The notes under the pieces: model-generated | Told to the model about the DNA's origin: nothing | The model's database searches: none | The model's input: only the letters and a program-made list of their open reading frames with translations | Made by a program: the position numbers and the translations under genes | Origin: Bacteroidales bacterium | GTDB lineage: Bacteria; Bacteroidota; Bacteroidia; Bacteroidales; UBA932 | NCBI GenBank assembly: GCA_016295455.1 | Contig: JAEDLE010000052.1 | Span: forward strand, 1 to 11,283 | Reading direction: 5' to 3' | DNA length: 11,283 bases | Part shown: piece by piece, positions 5,470-11,283 of the stretch | Layout of the letters: every line of letters starts with the position of its first letter | How positions within the stretch are numbered: the first letter of the stretch is position 1

Positions 5470-6480
5470 ATGAAACAGACCTTTCTCACCGTCATTCTGG
5501 CGGCATTCTGCTGCATATCCGCTGTTGCGCAGAATTTTGTTGACGATGCCTATGTCGACATCAGGACCGGATTCGCCCAGTCCCTTCAGGAGGGCGAGTA
5601 TAATGGTGGCTTCCACGTCGATTATCTAAACATCCACCTCAAGGGCCATATCTCGGACAATCTCACCTATGTCCTCAGACATCGTCTGACCAAGGCGGCA
5701 TATGCCGACAATAACCCTTTGAATGCCACTGATTTCGCCTGGATGACCTGGCAGGCGACCCCGAAGTTCTCGCTCACCGCGGGCAAGCATCCCGTATGGT
5801 TCGGTAGTTTCGAATTCGACGAGGATCCAATCAACGTGTTCTACTGGTCCAAGTCCATCGCTGATCTCTACCAGTACTTTACGCTGGGCGTAACCGGCAC
5901 TTATGAGGTGGCTCCTTCGCAGAATATCTCTTTCCAGTTCAGCCAGTCTCCGCTTTCGCGAGGCATAACCAACTGCTTCAGCTACTCATTCTACTGGAAC
6001 GGAAGTTTCACACCTTTCTGGAAGACGACATGGAGCGTGAACTTTGTTGACAATGAAGTCGGTACGATGATGAACTATATTGTCCTCGGCAACCGCTTTA
6101 CCTTCGGGGACTTCCAGGTCGATGCGGATTTCATAAACAAGACCGCCCTTTCCGGACAGCAGAGACCGTTCTTCTCTGACGTGGCCGTGATGCTCAACAG
6201 CAAGTACAACGTGGGCAAATTCAACCTCTGCCTCAAGGGTACTTACGATTACAACGACGCGCAGAACGGAGACTTTTCCCGCGGGGGCGTAGGCAGCTGG
6301 GACGTGGTCGTTCCTGCCGGTTATGAGGCCCTGCAGCTTGCCGCCGGTTTCGAATTTTTCCCTTTGGGCAACAATCATCTGAGGCTCCATGCCTTCTATG
6401 ACTGGGTTTCCACCCTTTCCGACCGCCATGCGCTTGAAATCGGCGTGACCTGGCGCTTCGACCTTTTCAAGAGAAAATAA
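5470..6480 (+). CDS. Outer-membrane porin, OprO/OprP-like
   Basis: The 336-residue product starts with a clear signal peptide (MKQTFLTVILAAFCCISAVAQ, likely cut before or near the Q), so it is exported. The rest alternates polar and aromatic residues in strand-like stretches, with tyrosine and phenylalanine girdles, and ends in aromatic-rich ITWRF-like strands (IGVTWRFDLFKRK), as in beta-barrel outer-membrane proteins. Features such as VDYLNIHLKGHISDNLTYVLRHRL, TDFAWMTWQATPKFSLTAGKHPV and a long run of short strands recall the phosphate-selective porin O/P family found widely in Bacteroidota. Substrate specificity cannot be read from the sequence; phosphate is not implied. The start at 5470 is supported by the signal peptide and by the promoter 21 nt upstream. 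The Gate-protein gene begins 11 nt after its stop, so the two are almost certainly one operon. Confidence 0.75.
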   Translation: MKQTFLTVILAAFCCISAVAQNFVDDAYVDIRTGFAQSLQEGEYNGGFHVDYLNIHLKGHISDNLTYVLRHRLTKAAYADNNPLNATDFAWMTWQATPKFSLTAGKHPVWFGSFEFDEDPINVFYWSKSIADLYQYFTLGVTGTYEVAPSQNISFQFSQSPLSRGITNCFSYSFYWNGSFTPFWKTTWSVNFVDNEVGTMMNYIVLGNRFTFGDFQVDADFINKTALSGQQRPFFSDVAVMLNSKYNVGKFNLCLKGTYDYNDAQNGDFSRGGVGSWDVVVPAGYEALQLAAGFEFFPLGNNHLRLHAFYDWVSTLSDRHALEIGVTWRFDLFKRK

Positions 6481-6491
6481 GCTTCTGACAT

Positions 6492-8231
6492 ATGGCAAAG
6501 AAAAAGAAACTCATTCCCACGGGTGTCTGGTGCATCCTGGTGATAGTCGTAATCTTCGGTTATATGGGTTCGGTGATGGGCTTCACCAACATGCTGAACA
6601 CCATAATGAAGACTGCCCACGACCTGCTTATCAACACCGTATTCTATCTTATGGGTATGTGTGTCATTACCGGCGCTCTCGGCAAGCTTCTCGTGGAGTT
6701 TGGAGTGGTGGATCTTCTTCAGAAGGCCCTCAGGCCGGTTATGAAGCCTCTTTTCAATCTTCCCGGTGTAGCCTCACTCGGAGCGGTGCTCACTTTCCTG
6801 AGTGACAATCCCGCCATCATCTCCCTCTGTCAGGACAGGAAGTTCTCGAGCTGTTTCAAGAAATATCAGCATATTTCCCTGGTCAATTTCGGAACGACTT
6901 TCGGAATGGGTCTCCTCGTCATCATATTCATGATGGGACAGGGCTTCTTCACGGCCCCGTTTATCGGCCTGGCCGGTGCGGTGGTGGGCTGTATGATCAC
7001 AACCAGGCTAATGCAGTATTTCACCTGCAAGGACTATCCTGAGTTCCGCAACCAGAACGCCTTGAGTGACGCTGAGATGGCCTCAATCGAAGAGGAGGAA
7101 GAGGATGGTGAGAACAAACAGCACCAGGGCGGGTTCATCCGCATTCTCAACGCCCTCCTGGACGGCGGAAAGAGCGGTGTGGAGATAGGGCTTGCCATCA
7201 TCCCGGGCGTGCTTGTGATATCGACCTTCGTCATGATGCTCACCTTCGGCGGTTCTGTCGAAGGAGTGGATGCGATGGGCAACGACATAGTGGTCTATAC
7301 GGGAGGCGCATATCAGGGAACAAGGCTGCTCCCTTGGCTTGCCGGCAAGGTAAGTTTCATATTCAAGTGGCTCTTCGGTTTCACCGCGCCTGAGCTCGTT
7401 GCCTTCCCGATTACGGCTCTCGGTGCAGTAGGCGCAGCGCTGGGTCTCATCCCTGAGTTCGCAAGCCAGGGCATCATCGACGGGAATGCGATAGCTGTGT
7501 TCACCGCCATGGGCATGTGCTGGAGCGGCTTCCTCAGCACCCACGCCGCAACCCTCGATTCCCTGGGCTACCGTTCCCTCATCTCAAGGGCATATACCAG
7601 TCACTTCATCGCCGGAATCGGCGCGGGCATATTCACGCACTGGCTGTATGTGGGCATAACGTTCATTTCCTCGCTCTTCGCGCCTCAGCCTGTTTGGGAG
7701 GTCGACGCCCAGGCCTGGAACGTGATGCGGAACGAGCCGTATCAGGTTCAGCTCCTGCATATGGAGGACAGCAGCTATGTGATCAGGGATTGGTTCGGTA
7801 CGGATCAGGATCTTGAATTCACCGTGAACAGCGACAAGTCCATCACCATCACCAATGCATATGCCGACAAGAATGACATCTATTTCGTCAACATCGACAC
7901 CAAGGCTGTCGAGAGGGGAGATGTGGCGACCGCAAGTATCTATACTCCGGACGAATACACTCTCTTCGAAGGTGATGCCCAGCAGGGACATATGTATATG
8001 TTCACCTGGCTCCGTGACCATTCTAACCGTGTGATTAACGGAGGTTATTATGAAATCACCTGGGGTGGTGCCGAGCGTGAGACCAATCCTGAATTCATCA
8101 AGGAAGTCCAGCAGGCTGTGGAAATCAAGATTGATTCCCTGAACAGGGCTCACGAGGATTCGCTCGCGCTTGAAAAGGCAATCGTGGCGCTCGACGGCGA
8201 GGCTGTGACTCCAGGCGGAGAAAACGAATAG
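6492..8231 (+). CDS. Gate-domain (nucleoside-recognition-type) inner-membrane protein with C-terminal soluble domain
   Basis: The 579-residue product starts with a basic segment (MAKKKK) and has roughly nine hydrophobic segments, near 11-30, 46-64, 91-113, 128-150, 154-175, 232-252, 295-320, 333-350 and 371-396. Two halves are separated by an acidic linker (EEEEEDGE, about 200-207), a layout of two Gate domains (YjiH/SpmA-type 'nucleoside recognition' proteins). Typical pieces are GALGKLLVEFGVVDLLQ, FLSDNPAIISLCQD and GMCWSGFLSTHAATLDSLG. Members of this group are membrane proteins of unclear transport role, so the solute is unknown. Residues from about 400 to 579 form a hydrophilic tail, with a beta-rich part (YQVQLLHMEDSSYVIRDWF...) and a charged helical end, unlike the usual short Gate proteins. 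The tail probably faces the periplasm, though topology is inferred. Co-transcribed with the porin before it. Confidence 0.72.
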   Translation: MAKKKKLIPTGVWCILVIVVIFGYMGSVMGFTNMLNTIMKTAHDLLINTVFYLMGMCVITGALGKLLVEFGVVDLLQKALRPVMKPLFNLPGVASLGAVLTFLSDNPAIISLCQDRKFSSCFKKYQHISLVNFGTTFGMGLLVIIFMMGQGFFTAPFIGLAGAVVGCMITTRLMQYFTCKDYPEFRNQNALSDAEMASIEEEEEDGENKQHQGGFIRILNALLDGGKSGVEIGLAIIPGVLVISTFVMMLTFGGSVEGVDAMGNDIVVYTGGAYQGTRLLPWLAGKVSFIFKWLFGFTAPELVAFPITALGAVGAALGLIPEFASQGIIDGNAIAVFTAMGMCWSGFLSTHAATLDSLGYRSLISRAYTSHFIAGIGAGIFTHWLYVGITFISSLFAPQPVWEVDAQAWNVMRNEPYQVQLLHMEDSSYVIRDWFGTDQDLEFTVNSDKSITITNAYADKNDIYFVNIDTKAVERGDVATASIYTPDEYTLFEGDAQQGHMYMFTWLRDHSNRVINGGYYEITWGGAERETNPEFIKEVQQAVEIKIDSLNRAHEDSLALEKAIVALDGEAVTPGGENE

Positions 8232-8237
8232 AAAGGG

Positions 8238-8257
8238 TCCGGGCCTTACGGCCCGGA
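8238..8257. terminator. Hairpin after the Gate gene
   Basis: TCCGGGCC, TTAC, GGCCCGGA forms an 8-bp perfect stem with a 4-nt loop starting 6 nt after the Gate stop codon. On the minus strand the loop is GTAA, a GNRA tetraloop. There is no clear T-run, so it may block exonucleases or act as a weak terminator for either convergent gene. Confidence 0.55.
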
Positions 8258-8277
8258 TGTCAACCGGATATCATAAC

Positions 8278-8315
8278 GGGGCGCTGCAGGACCAGGTAAT
8301 CGGACAGCAGCGCCC
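8278..8315. terminator. Hairpin between the convergent Gate and kinase genes
   Basis: GGGCGCTGC (8278-8286) pairs with GCAGCGCCC (8307-8315) over 9 bp around a 20-nt loop, just past the kinase stop at 8321-8323 on the minus strand. As with the neighbouring hairpin, no T-run follows, so termination is only a likely role. Confidence 0.5.
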
Positions 8316-8320
8316 TGTTG

Positions 8321-10246
8321 TCAGAGCGGTATGTTGAGGACAAAACGGGCGCCGGGTGAGTAGTTCCTGTCGAGATAGACGAGGCCTTGCAGCTTTGAGG
8401 CAAGTATGCGGCATATGCTCAGGCCAAGTCCTGTTCCAGGCTTGAAGTTGTCGAGCTTGACATATCTGTCGAAAATCACGTCGGCCTTCTCCGGAGGGAC
8501 GCCCACGCCGGTGTCAGCGACATAGAAGGAGACGTATCCGGGAGCCTCTTCGGTCGTGCAGCCGATGGTTATGGTGCCGGATTCGGTGTTCTTGATGGCG
8601 TTCGTAAGGAAATTGGTGAGGATCTGCTGCACGCGGAGCATGTCTGAATTCACGCTCAAGTCTTCGCTTACACGGTTCTCGAACACGAGTTTTACGTCAG
8701 CTGAGACCCTGCCTTCGACTATTCGGAGGGCGAATGCGCAGACGGATGCCGGCTTGAACCGGCTTATGCGAATCTTGTAGTTGCCTGTCTCAATGTCTGC
8801 CATATTCAGAATGTCATCGATAAGACCGGTGAGCACTTCGCCGCTGTTGGTGACGATGTCGCCATATTCCTCTTTTTCTTCCGGAGTGAGGGAGCCGTCA
8901 GGAAGGCTGAGCAGCTGCGCGAAGCCTACCAGGGCGTTCAGGGGCGTGCGTATCTCGTGGCTCATGTTCTGGACGAAGGTCGTCTTCATCCTGTTGGCCT
9001 TGTCCGCTTCGTCGCGGGACTTCTGGAGTTTGGTGATGAGTTTCTGTTTTTCCCTGTCCTCGTTGTGCCTTTTGTGGATGTAGACCACCATGAACAGTAT
9101 CAGGAGAATCAGGAATGCGGACAGCGATGCGATGATGAGCCTGTTCGACATCGCCAGTTTGTGCTTTGTCGCATCCAGGCTGTGGCTCAACTCCATGTTT
9201 CCCATGGATGCGGCAAGCCGGGCTATCGCATCGCTCTGGTTGCTGGAGTGTGCCTTGAATATGGTACGGATTATCCTTTCCTCGAGCTGAGACAGTTCTC
9301 CGACATTGCCGTAGAGGCTTGCCAGTTCTGCAAAGTACTTGAGGTCCAGTATATTGTCAAATTGTTCCACATTGCTGTGGAAGGTCTCCCAGTTTCCGGC
9401 TGCCGCCGCTTCGGTCGCTCCGAACATAAGGTCTCCTTGAGGGTAATAGCGGGTGTAAGACCTGTCGTCCTCGCGCACCTTGTCCCTGAAGAAGGCATAT
9501 TTTGCCAAGTCGTTCTTTTTTGCCCAGTAACGCGCCTCGCAATAATTGCAGCGGAGGGAGTCCACTCCGATTGCCGCCACCTTCCTTGCCTCTTCAAGGA
9601 AGAGCAGGGACGAGTCATTGTCCGCCTTATATGTCTCCGAAAGTTCTGTAAGGGTCCTGACTATGATGGTCTCATTCTTTATTATGGGGTCTTTGGTCTC
9701 CGAATAGATTCCGTAAGCTTTCAGCGCATGTCTGCGGGCGTTGATGAAATCACCCTGTTTCCAGCAGATCAGAGCCAGGTAACGGTGTCCCTCATAGAAT
9801 CCGTATTCGCTGTTGTATTTCGTGGCCTCGGACAGCATCTCCAGAAGCAGTTCCAGAACGGCGGTTTCGTCGTGCTCAACGTCTTCCATATACATGGCCG
9901 TGCGGGTGTAGGCGTTGAAGAAGTATTTGAGTTCGCCCATCTCGAGCGCCTTTTCCTTCAGTTGTTCCATGGCTTCCAGCACCTGTTCCTTTGAGCTGCC
10001 CATACAGAGGTGTCTCAATTCCAGAAGGTGGTATTGGAGTATGGAGTTCTTGTCGCCTTTGGCTATGGCAAGTTTGTGGAATTCCCTGCTCAGGGAGTCG
10101 AAACTGCTCTTGCCTACGGCTTCGTCTGCCTGCATATACAGGCAATGACATTCCGGATACAGCCCGAGATCGTCCTGGGCTTTGGAATTCAGGGTTCCGG
10201 CAAAGAGCAGAATGACGGCCGACAAGGCGTATAGGATCCGAGGCAT
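8321..10246 (-). CDS. Periplasmic-TPR-type sensor histidine kinase
   Basis: The 641-residue product has a signal peptide (MPRILYALSAVILLFAGTLNSKA), then about 345 residues of helical, TPR-like sequence in the periplasm (for example GFYEGHRYLALICWKQGDFINARRHALKAYGIYSE, 149-183), one membrane span near 369-390, and a short coiled coil (391-425). The cytoplasmic kinase core follows: HisKA box NMSHEIRTPLNALVGFAQLL with the phosphorylated His430, N box QQILTNFLTNAIKNT (540-554), G1 DTGVG (578-582), F box IFDRYVKL (591-598) and G2 GTGLGLS (604-610). All catalytic motifs are intact, so it should autophosphorylate. There is no receiver domain fused to it and no response regulator gene in the window; its partner must be elsewhere. 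The type, a periplasmic TPR sensor, is common in Bacteroidota; the signal is unknown. It is divergent from the nitroreductase gene. Confidence 0.88.
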   Translation of the reverse strand: MPRILYALSAVILLFAGTLNSKAQDDLGLYPECHCLYMQADEAVGKSSFDSLSREFHKLAIAKGDKNSILQYHLLELRHLCMGSSKEQVLEAMEQLKEKALEMGELKYFFNAYTRTAMYMEDVEHDETAVLELLLEMLSEATKYNSEYGFYEGHRYLALICWKQGDFINARRHALKAYGIYSETKDPIIKNETIIVRTLTELSETYKADNDSSLLFLEEARKVAAIGVDSLRCNYCEARYWAKKNDLAKYAFFRDKVREDDRSYTRYYPQGDLMFGATEAAAAGNWETFHSNVEQFDNILDLKYFAELASLYGNVGELSQLEERIIRTIFKAHSSNQSDAIARLAASMGNMELSHSLDATKHKLAMSNRLIIASLSAFLILLILFMVVYIHKRHNEDREKQKLITKLQKSRDEADKANRMKTTFVQNMSHEIRTPLNALVGFAQLLSLPDGSLTPEEKEEYGDIVTNSGEVLTGLIDDILNMADIETGNYKIRISRFKPASVCAFALRIVEGRVSADVKLVFENRVSEDLSVNSDMLRVQQILTNFLTNAIKNTESGTITIGCTTEEAPGYVSFYVADTGVGVPPEKADVIFDRYVKLDNFKPGTGLGLSICRILASKLQGLVYLDRNYSPGARFVLNIPL

Positions 10247-10269
10247 AAGCGCGTGAATGTCTTGTGACG

Positions 10270-10277
10270 CAAAGATA
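10270..10277 (-). promoter_or_regulatory. -7 box of the histidine kinase gene
   Basis: On the minus strand this reads TATCTTTG, an exact TAnnTTTG match, ending 24 nt before the kinase ATG at 10244-10246. A TTG -33 is not clear. Confidence 0.5.
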
Positions 10278-10321
10278 TAATTATTAATTGATACGGCATA
10301 TCGCTATCTCGTAAATATTGC

Positions 10322-10329
10322 TATCTTCG
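10322..10329 (+). promoter_or_regulatory. Possible -7 box for the nitroreductase
   Basis: TATCTTCG differs from TAnnTTTG at one position. It ends 6 nt before the ATG at 10336, so if used the mRNA would start at or within a few bases of the start codon (leaderless). No -33 partner was seen, so this is weak. Confidence 0.25.
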
Positions 10330-10335
10330 TATGTT

Positions 10336-10962
10336 ATGAAAAGATTCTGTTTATTCTTCGCATCCCTTGCAATGTTCGTGGGATGTTGTGGCAGTCAGGA
10401 AGTCCATTCTGACAAGGCCGCTGTGGTAGAGGATGTTATAATGAGCCGCAGGAGCATACGTAACTATAAGGATCTCCCCGTGGGAAGGGATACATTGGAG
10501 CGTATACTTAAGGCAGGAATCAATGCTCCGAACGGACAGAACAGGCAGTCCTGGGAAATCCGTGTCATTGACAGGCCGGAGACGATGGCTAAGGTCAGAG
10601 CAGCAATCGACAGTGTAGACCCTGACCTGCCTGAGGCCTCATCCTGCTTCAGAGGAGCTCCTGTGATGATGTTCGTCGCAGCAGACGAAAGTTATTCTTT
10701 CTCAACCATTGACTGCGGACTTCTTGTCGAGAATATGGTATTGTCAGCCTGGAGCATGGGGGTAGGTTCCATCTGCCTCGGTTCGCCGCTGATGTTCCTT
10801 ATCGGCGACGCCGCCGAAGGCAACAGTCAGATTGAAGAGGTTTGGGATATGCTGGATTTCAGCGAAGGCTACAAGCCTGTTCTGTGTGTCGGCTTCGGAT
10901 ATCCTGCCGAAGAACCAGAGGCAAAGCCTAGGGATGCTTCGAAATATCGGTTCCTCGACTGA
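10336..10962 (+). CDS. Nitroreductase-family protein with lipoprotein signal
   Basis: From ATG 10336 the product is 208 residues. An in-frame TTG at 10318 would add six residues, but the ATG places the signal peptide correctly. The start, MKRFCLFFASLAMFVGCC, is a lipoprotein-type signal with lipobox FVGC at 14-17, so the enzyme should be exported and lipid anchored. The remainder is a nitroreductase fold: MSRRSIRNYKDLPVGRDTLERILKAG (36-61) with the RRSIRxY FMN-binding motif, NAPNGQNRQSWEI (63-75), the GLLVENMVLSAWSMGVGSICLGSP (128-151) core, and a C-terminal VLCVGFGYPAEEPEAKPRDASKYRF. FMN-dependent reduction of nitro groups or quinone-like compounds is the family activity; the true substrate is unknown. 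Export of this normally cytoplasmic family is unusual and needs the signal to be real. It lies between the divergent kinase gene and tRNA-Ser. Confidence 0.8.
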   Translation: MKRFCLFFASLAMFVGCCGSQEVHSDKAAVVEDVIMSRRSIRNYKDLPVGRDTLERILKAGINAPNGQNRQSWEIRVIDRPETMAKVRAAIDSVDPDLPEASSCFRGAPVMMFVAADESYSFSTIDCGLLVENMVLSAWSMGVGSICLGSPLMFLIGDAAEGNSQIEEVWDMLDFSEGYKPVLCVGFGYPAEEPEAKPRDASKYRFLD

Positions 10963-11011
10963 TATCTATCAGGCGTGGCGTGATATTCAAGATTATTTAA
11001 AAAATATTTCT

Positions 11012-11019
11012 TATCTTTG
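11012..11019 (+). promoter_or_regulatory. -7 box of the tRNA-Ser gene
   Basis: TATCTTTG fits TAnnTTTG exactly, 11 nt before the tRNA start, so transcription would begin at about the mature 5' end. No clear -33 was seen. Confidence 0.55.
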
Positions 11020-11030
11020 CCACCGCCTTT

Positions 11031-11118
11031 GGAGAGATGCTCGAGTGGCTTAAGAGGCACGCCTGGAAAGCGTGTATACTCCAAAAGAGTATCGGGGGTT
11101 CGAATCCCCCTCTCTCCG
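11031..11118 (+). tRNA. tRNA-Ser (anticodon GGA)
   Basis: The 88-nt class II tRNA has acceptor stem GGAGAGA (11031-11037) with TCTCTCC (11111-11117), discriminator G at 11118, anticodon arm CACGC-CTGGAAA-GCGTG, a long variable arm with stem TACTC/GAGTA, and a normal T-loop TTCGAAT. It reads UCC and UCU codons. CCA is not encoded, as with the other tRNA here. Its last base opens a large inverted repeat. Confidence 0.95.
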
Positions 11119-11244
11119 CAAACATTTGAAGCTCAGCGCGCAGCGCTGGGCTTTTTCCGTACAAGGACGTCAGGAGCTCGCTCCTGTACGGACTTGTACG
11201 GAAAAAGCCCAAGGCCGTAAGGCCATGAGCTTCAAATGCTTTGC
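11118..11244. repeat. 127-nt branched inverted repeat abutting tRNA-Ser
   Basis: GCAAA plus CATTTGAAGCTCA (11118-11135) pairs with TGAGCTTCAAATG plus TTTGC (11226-11244) with one bulged C. Inside is an 18-bp arm GGGCTTTTTCCGTACAAG (11148-11165) with its exact complement at 11193-11210. Three hairpins branch off: CAGCGC-GCA-GCGCTG on the left arm (11134-11148), CAGGAG-CTCG-CTCCTG at the tip (11171-11186), and GGCC-GTAA-GGCC on the right arm (11213-11224). The whole can fold as a cloverleaf-like or cruciform structure. It has no gene and no target duplication that I can see. The window ends soon after in GC-rich DNA (11245-11283) carrying CCCCGCGGCG. Confidence 0.8.
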
Positions 11245-11283
11245 AAGGGCCCCCGCGGCGAGCGGGAGGGGAAAAGTCACGCT

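Noticed and set aside
5277..5543. 88-codon plus frame before the porin
   Set aside because: It crosses the porin promoter and overlaps the porin's signal-peptide codons in another frame; the porin is clearly the real gene.
8957..9994. 345-codon open frame on the plus strand opposite the histidine kinase
   Set aside because: It is a shadow of the kinase's codon use; the minus-strand protein has every kinase motif, and the antisense frame has no recognisable domain or promoter.
11118..11244. Integrase attachment site at tRNA-Ser
   Set aside because: No integrase gene and no second copy of the tRNA 3' end is visible in the window; the structure is an inverted repeat, not a direct one.

Overview
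The window looks like chromosomal DNA of a member of the Bacteroidota, most likely the order Bacteroidales. The evidence is a start of gene order rpsL-rpsG-fusA-rpsJ, Bacteroidota-type promoters (-7 box TAnnTTTG, in places with a TTG about 18-19 bp upstream), no clear Shine-Dalgarno sequences before genes, tRNA genes without encoded CCA, and protein types typical of the group: a fimbrillin-like lipoprotein, an OprO/P-like porin, and a tetratricopeptide-type periplasmic sensor kinase. Species cannot be named from this sequence alone.

Layout. Positions 1-786 (minus strand) hold a two-gene unit: a 48-residue peptide gene followed by a lipoprotein gene that runs off the left edge. A roughly 480-bp divergent intergenic region follows. 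Positions 1268-4616 are the translation cluster rpsL, rpsG, fusA, rpsJ (S12, S7, EF-G, S10). The cluster stops at rpsJ; rplC and the rest of the S10 operon do not follow. Instead there is a tRNA with anticodon CAU at 4687-4760 and then about 700 bp of gene-free, repeat-rich DNA. This region contains a long hairpin that starts inside the tRNA 3' end, two 94-bp repeats exactly 120 bp apart, two inverted-repeat cassettes exactly 73 bp apart, and two mutually exclusive hairpins. Positions 5470-8231 carry an outer-membrane porin and an inner-membrane 'Gate' (nucleoside recognition) transporter-like protein with an extra C-terminal soluble domain, 11 bp apart and surely co-transcribed. Convergent to these is a large sensor histidine kinase (8321-10246, minus), and divergent from the kinase is a lipoprotein-type nitroreductase (10336-10962, plus). 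A tRNA-Ser(GGA) at 11031-11118 is followed at once by a 127-nt branched inverted repeat that also begins at the tRNA's last base.

How the parts work together. The ribosomal genes are one transcription unit with a leader palindrome at the rpsL promoter. The porin and Gate protein form a plausible two-membrane import or export pair for a small solute, with substrate unknown. The kinase has no response regulator in view. No mobile element, CRISPR array, defence system or biosynthetic cluster was found. The least ordinary material is the non-coding DNA after the two tRNA genes: both tRNAs are abutted by strong hairpins whose left arm includes the tRNA discriminator base, and the tRNA(CAU) has an odd T-loop. 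Coding functions are assigned by recognising family motifs by eye, without database searches.
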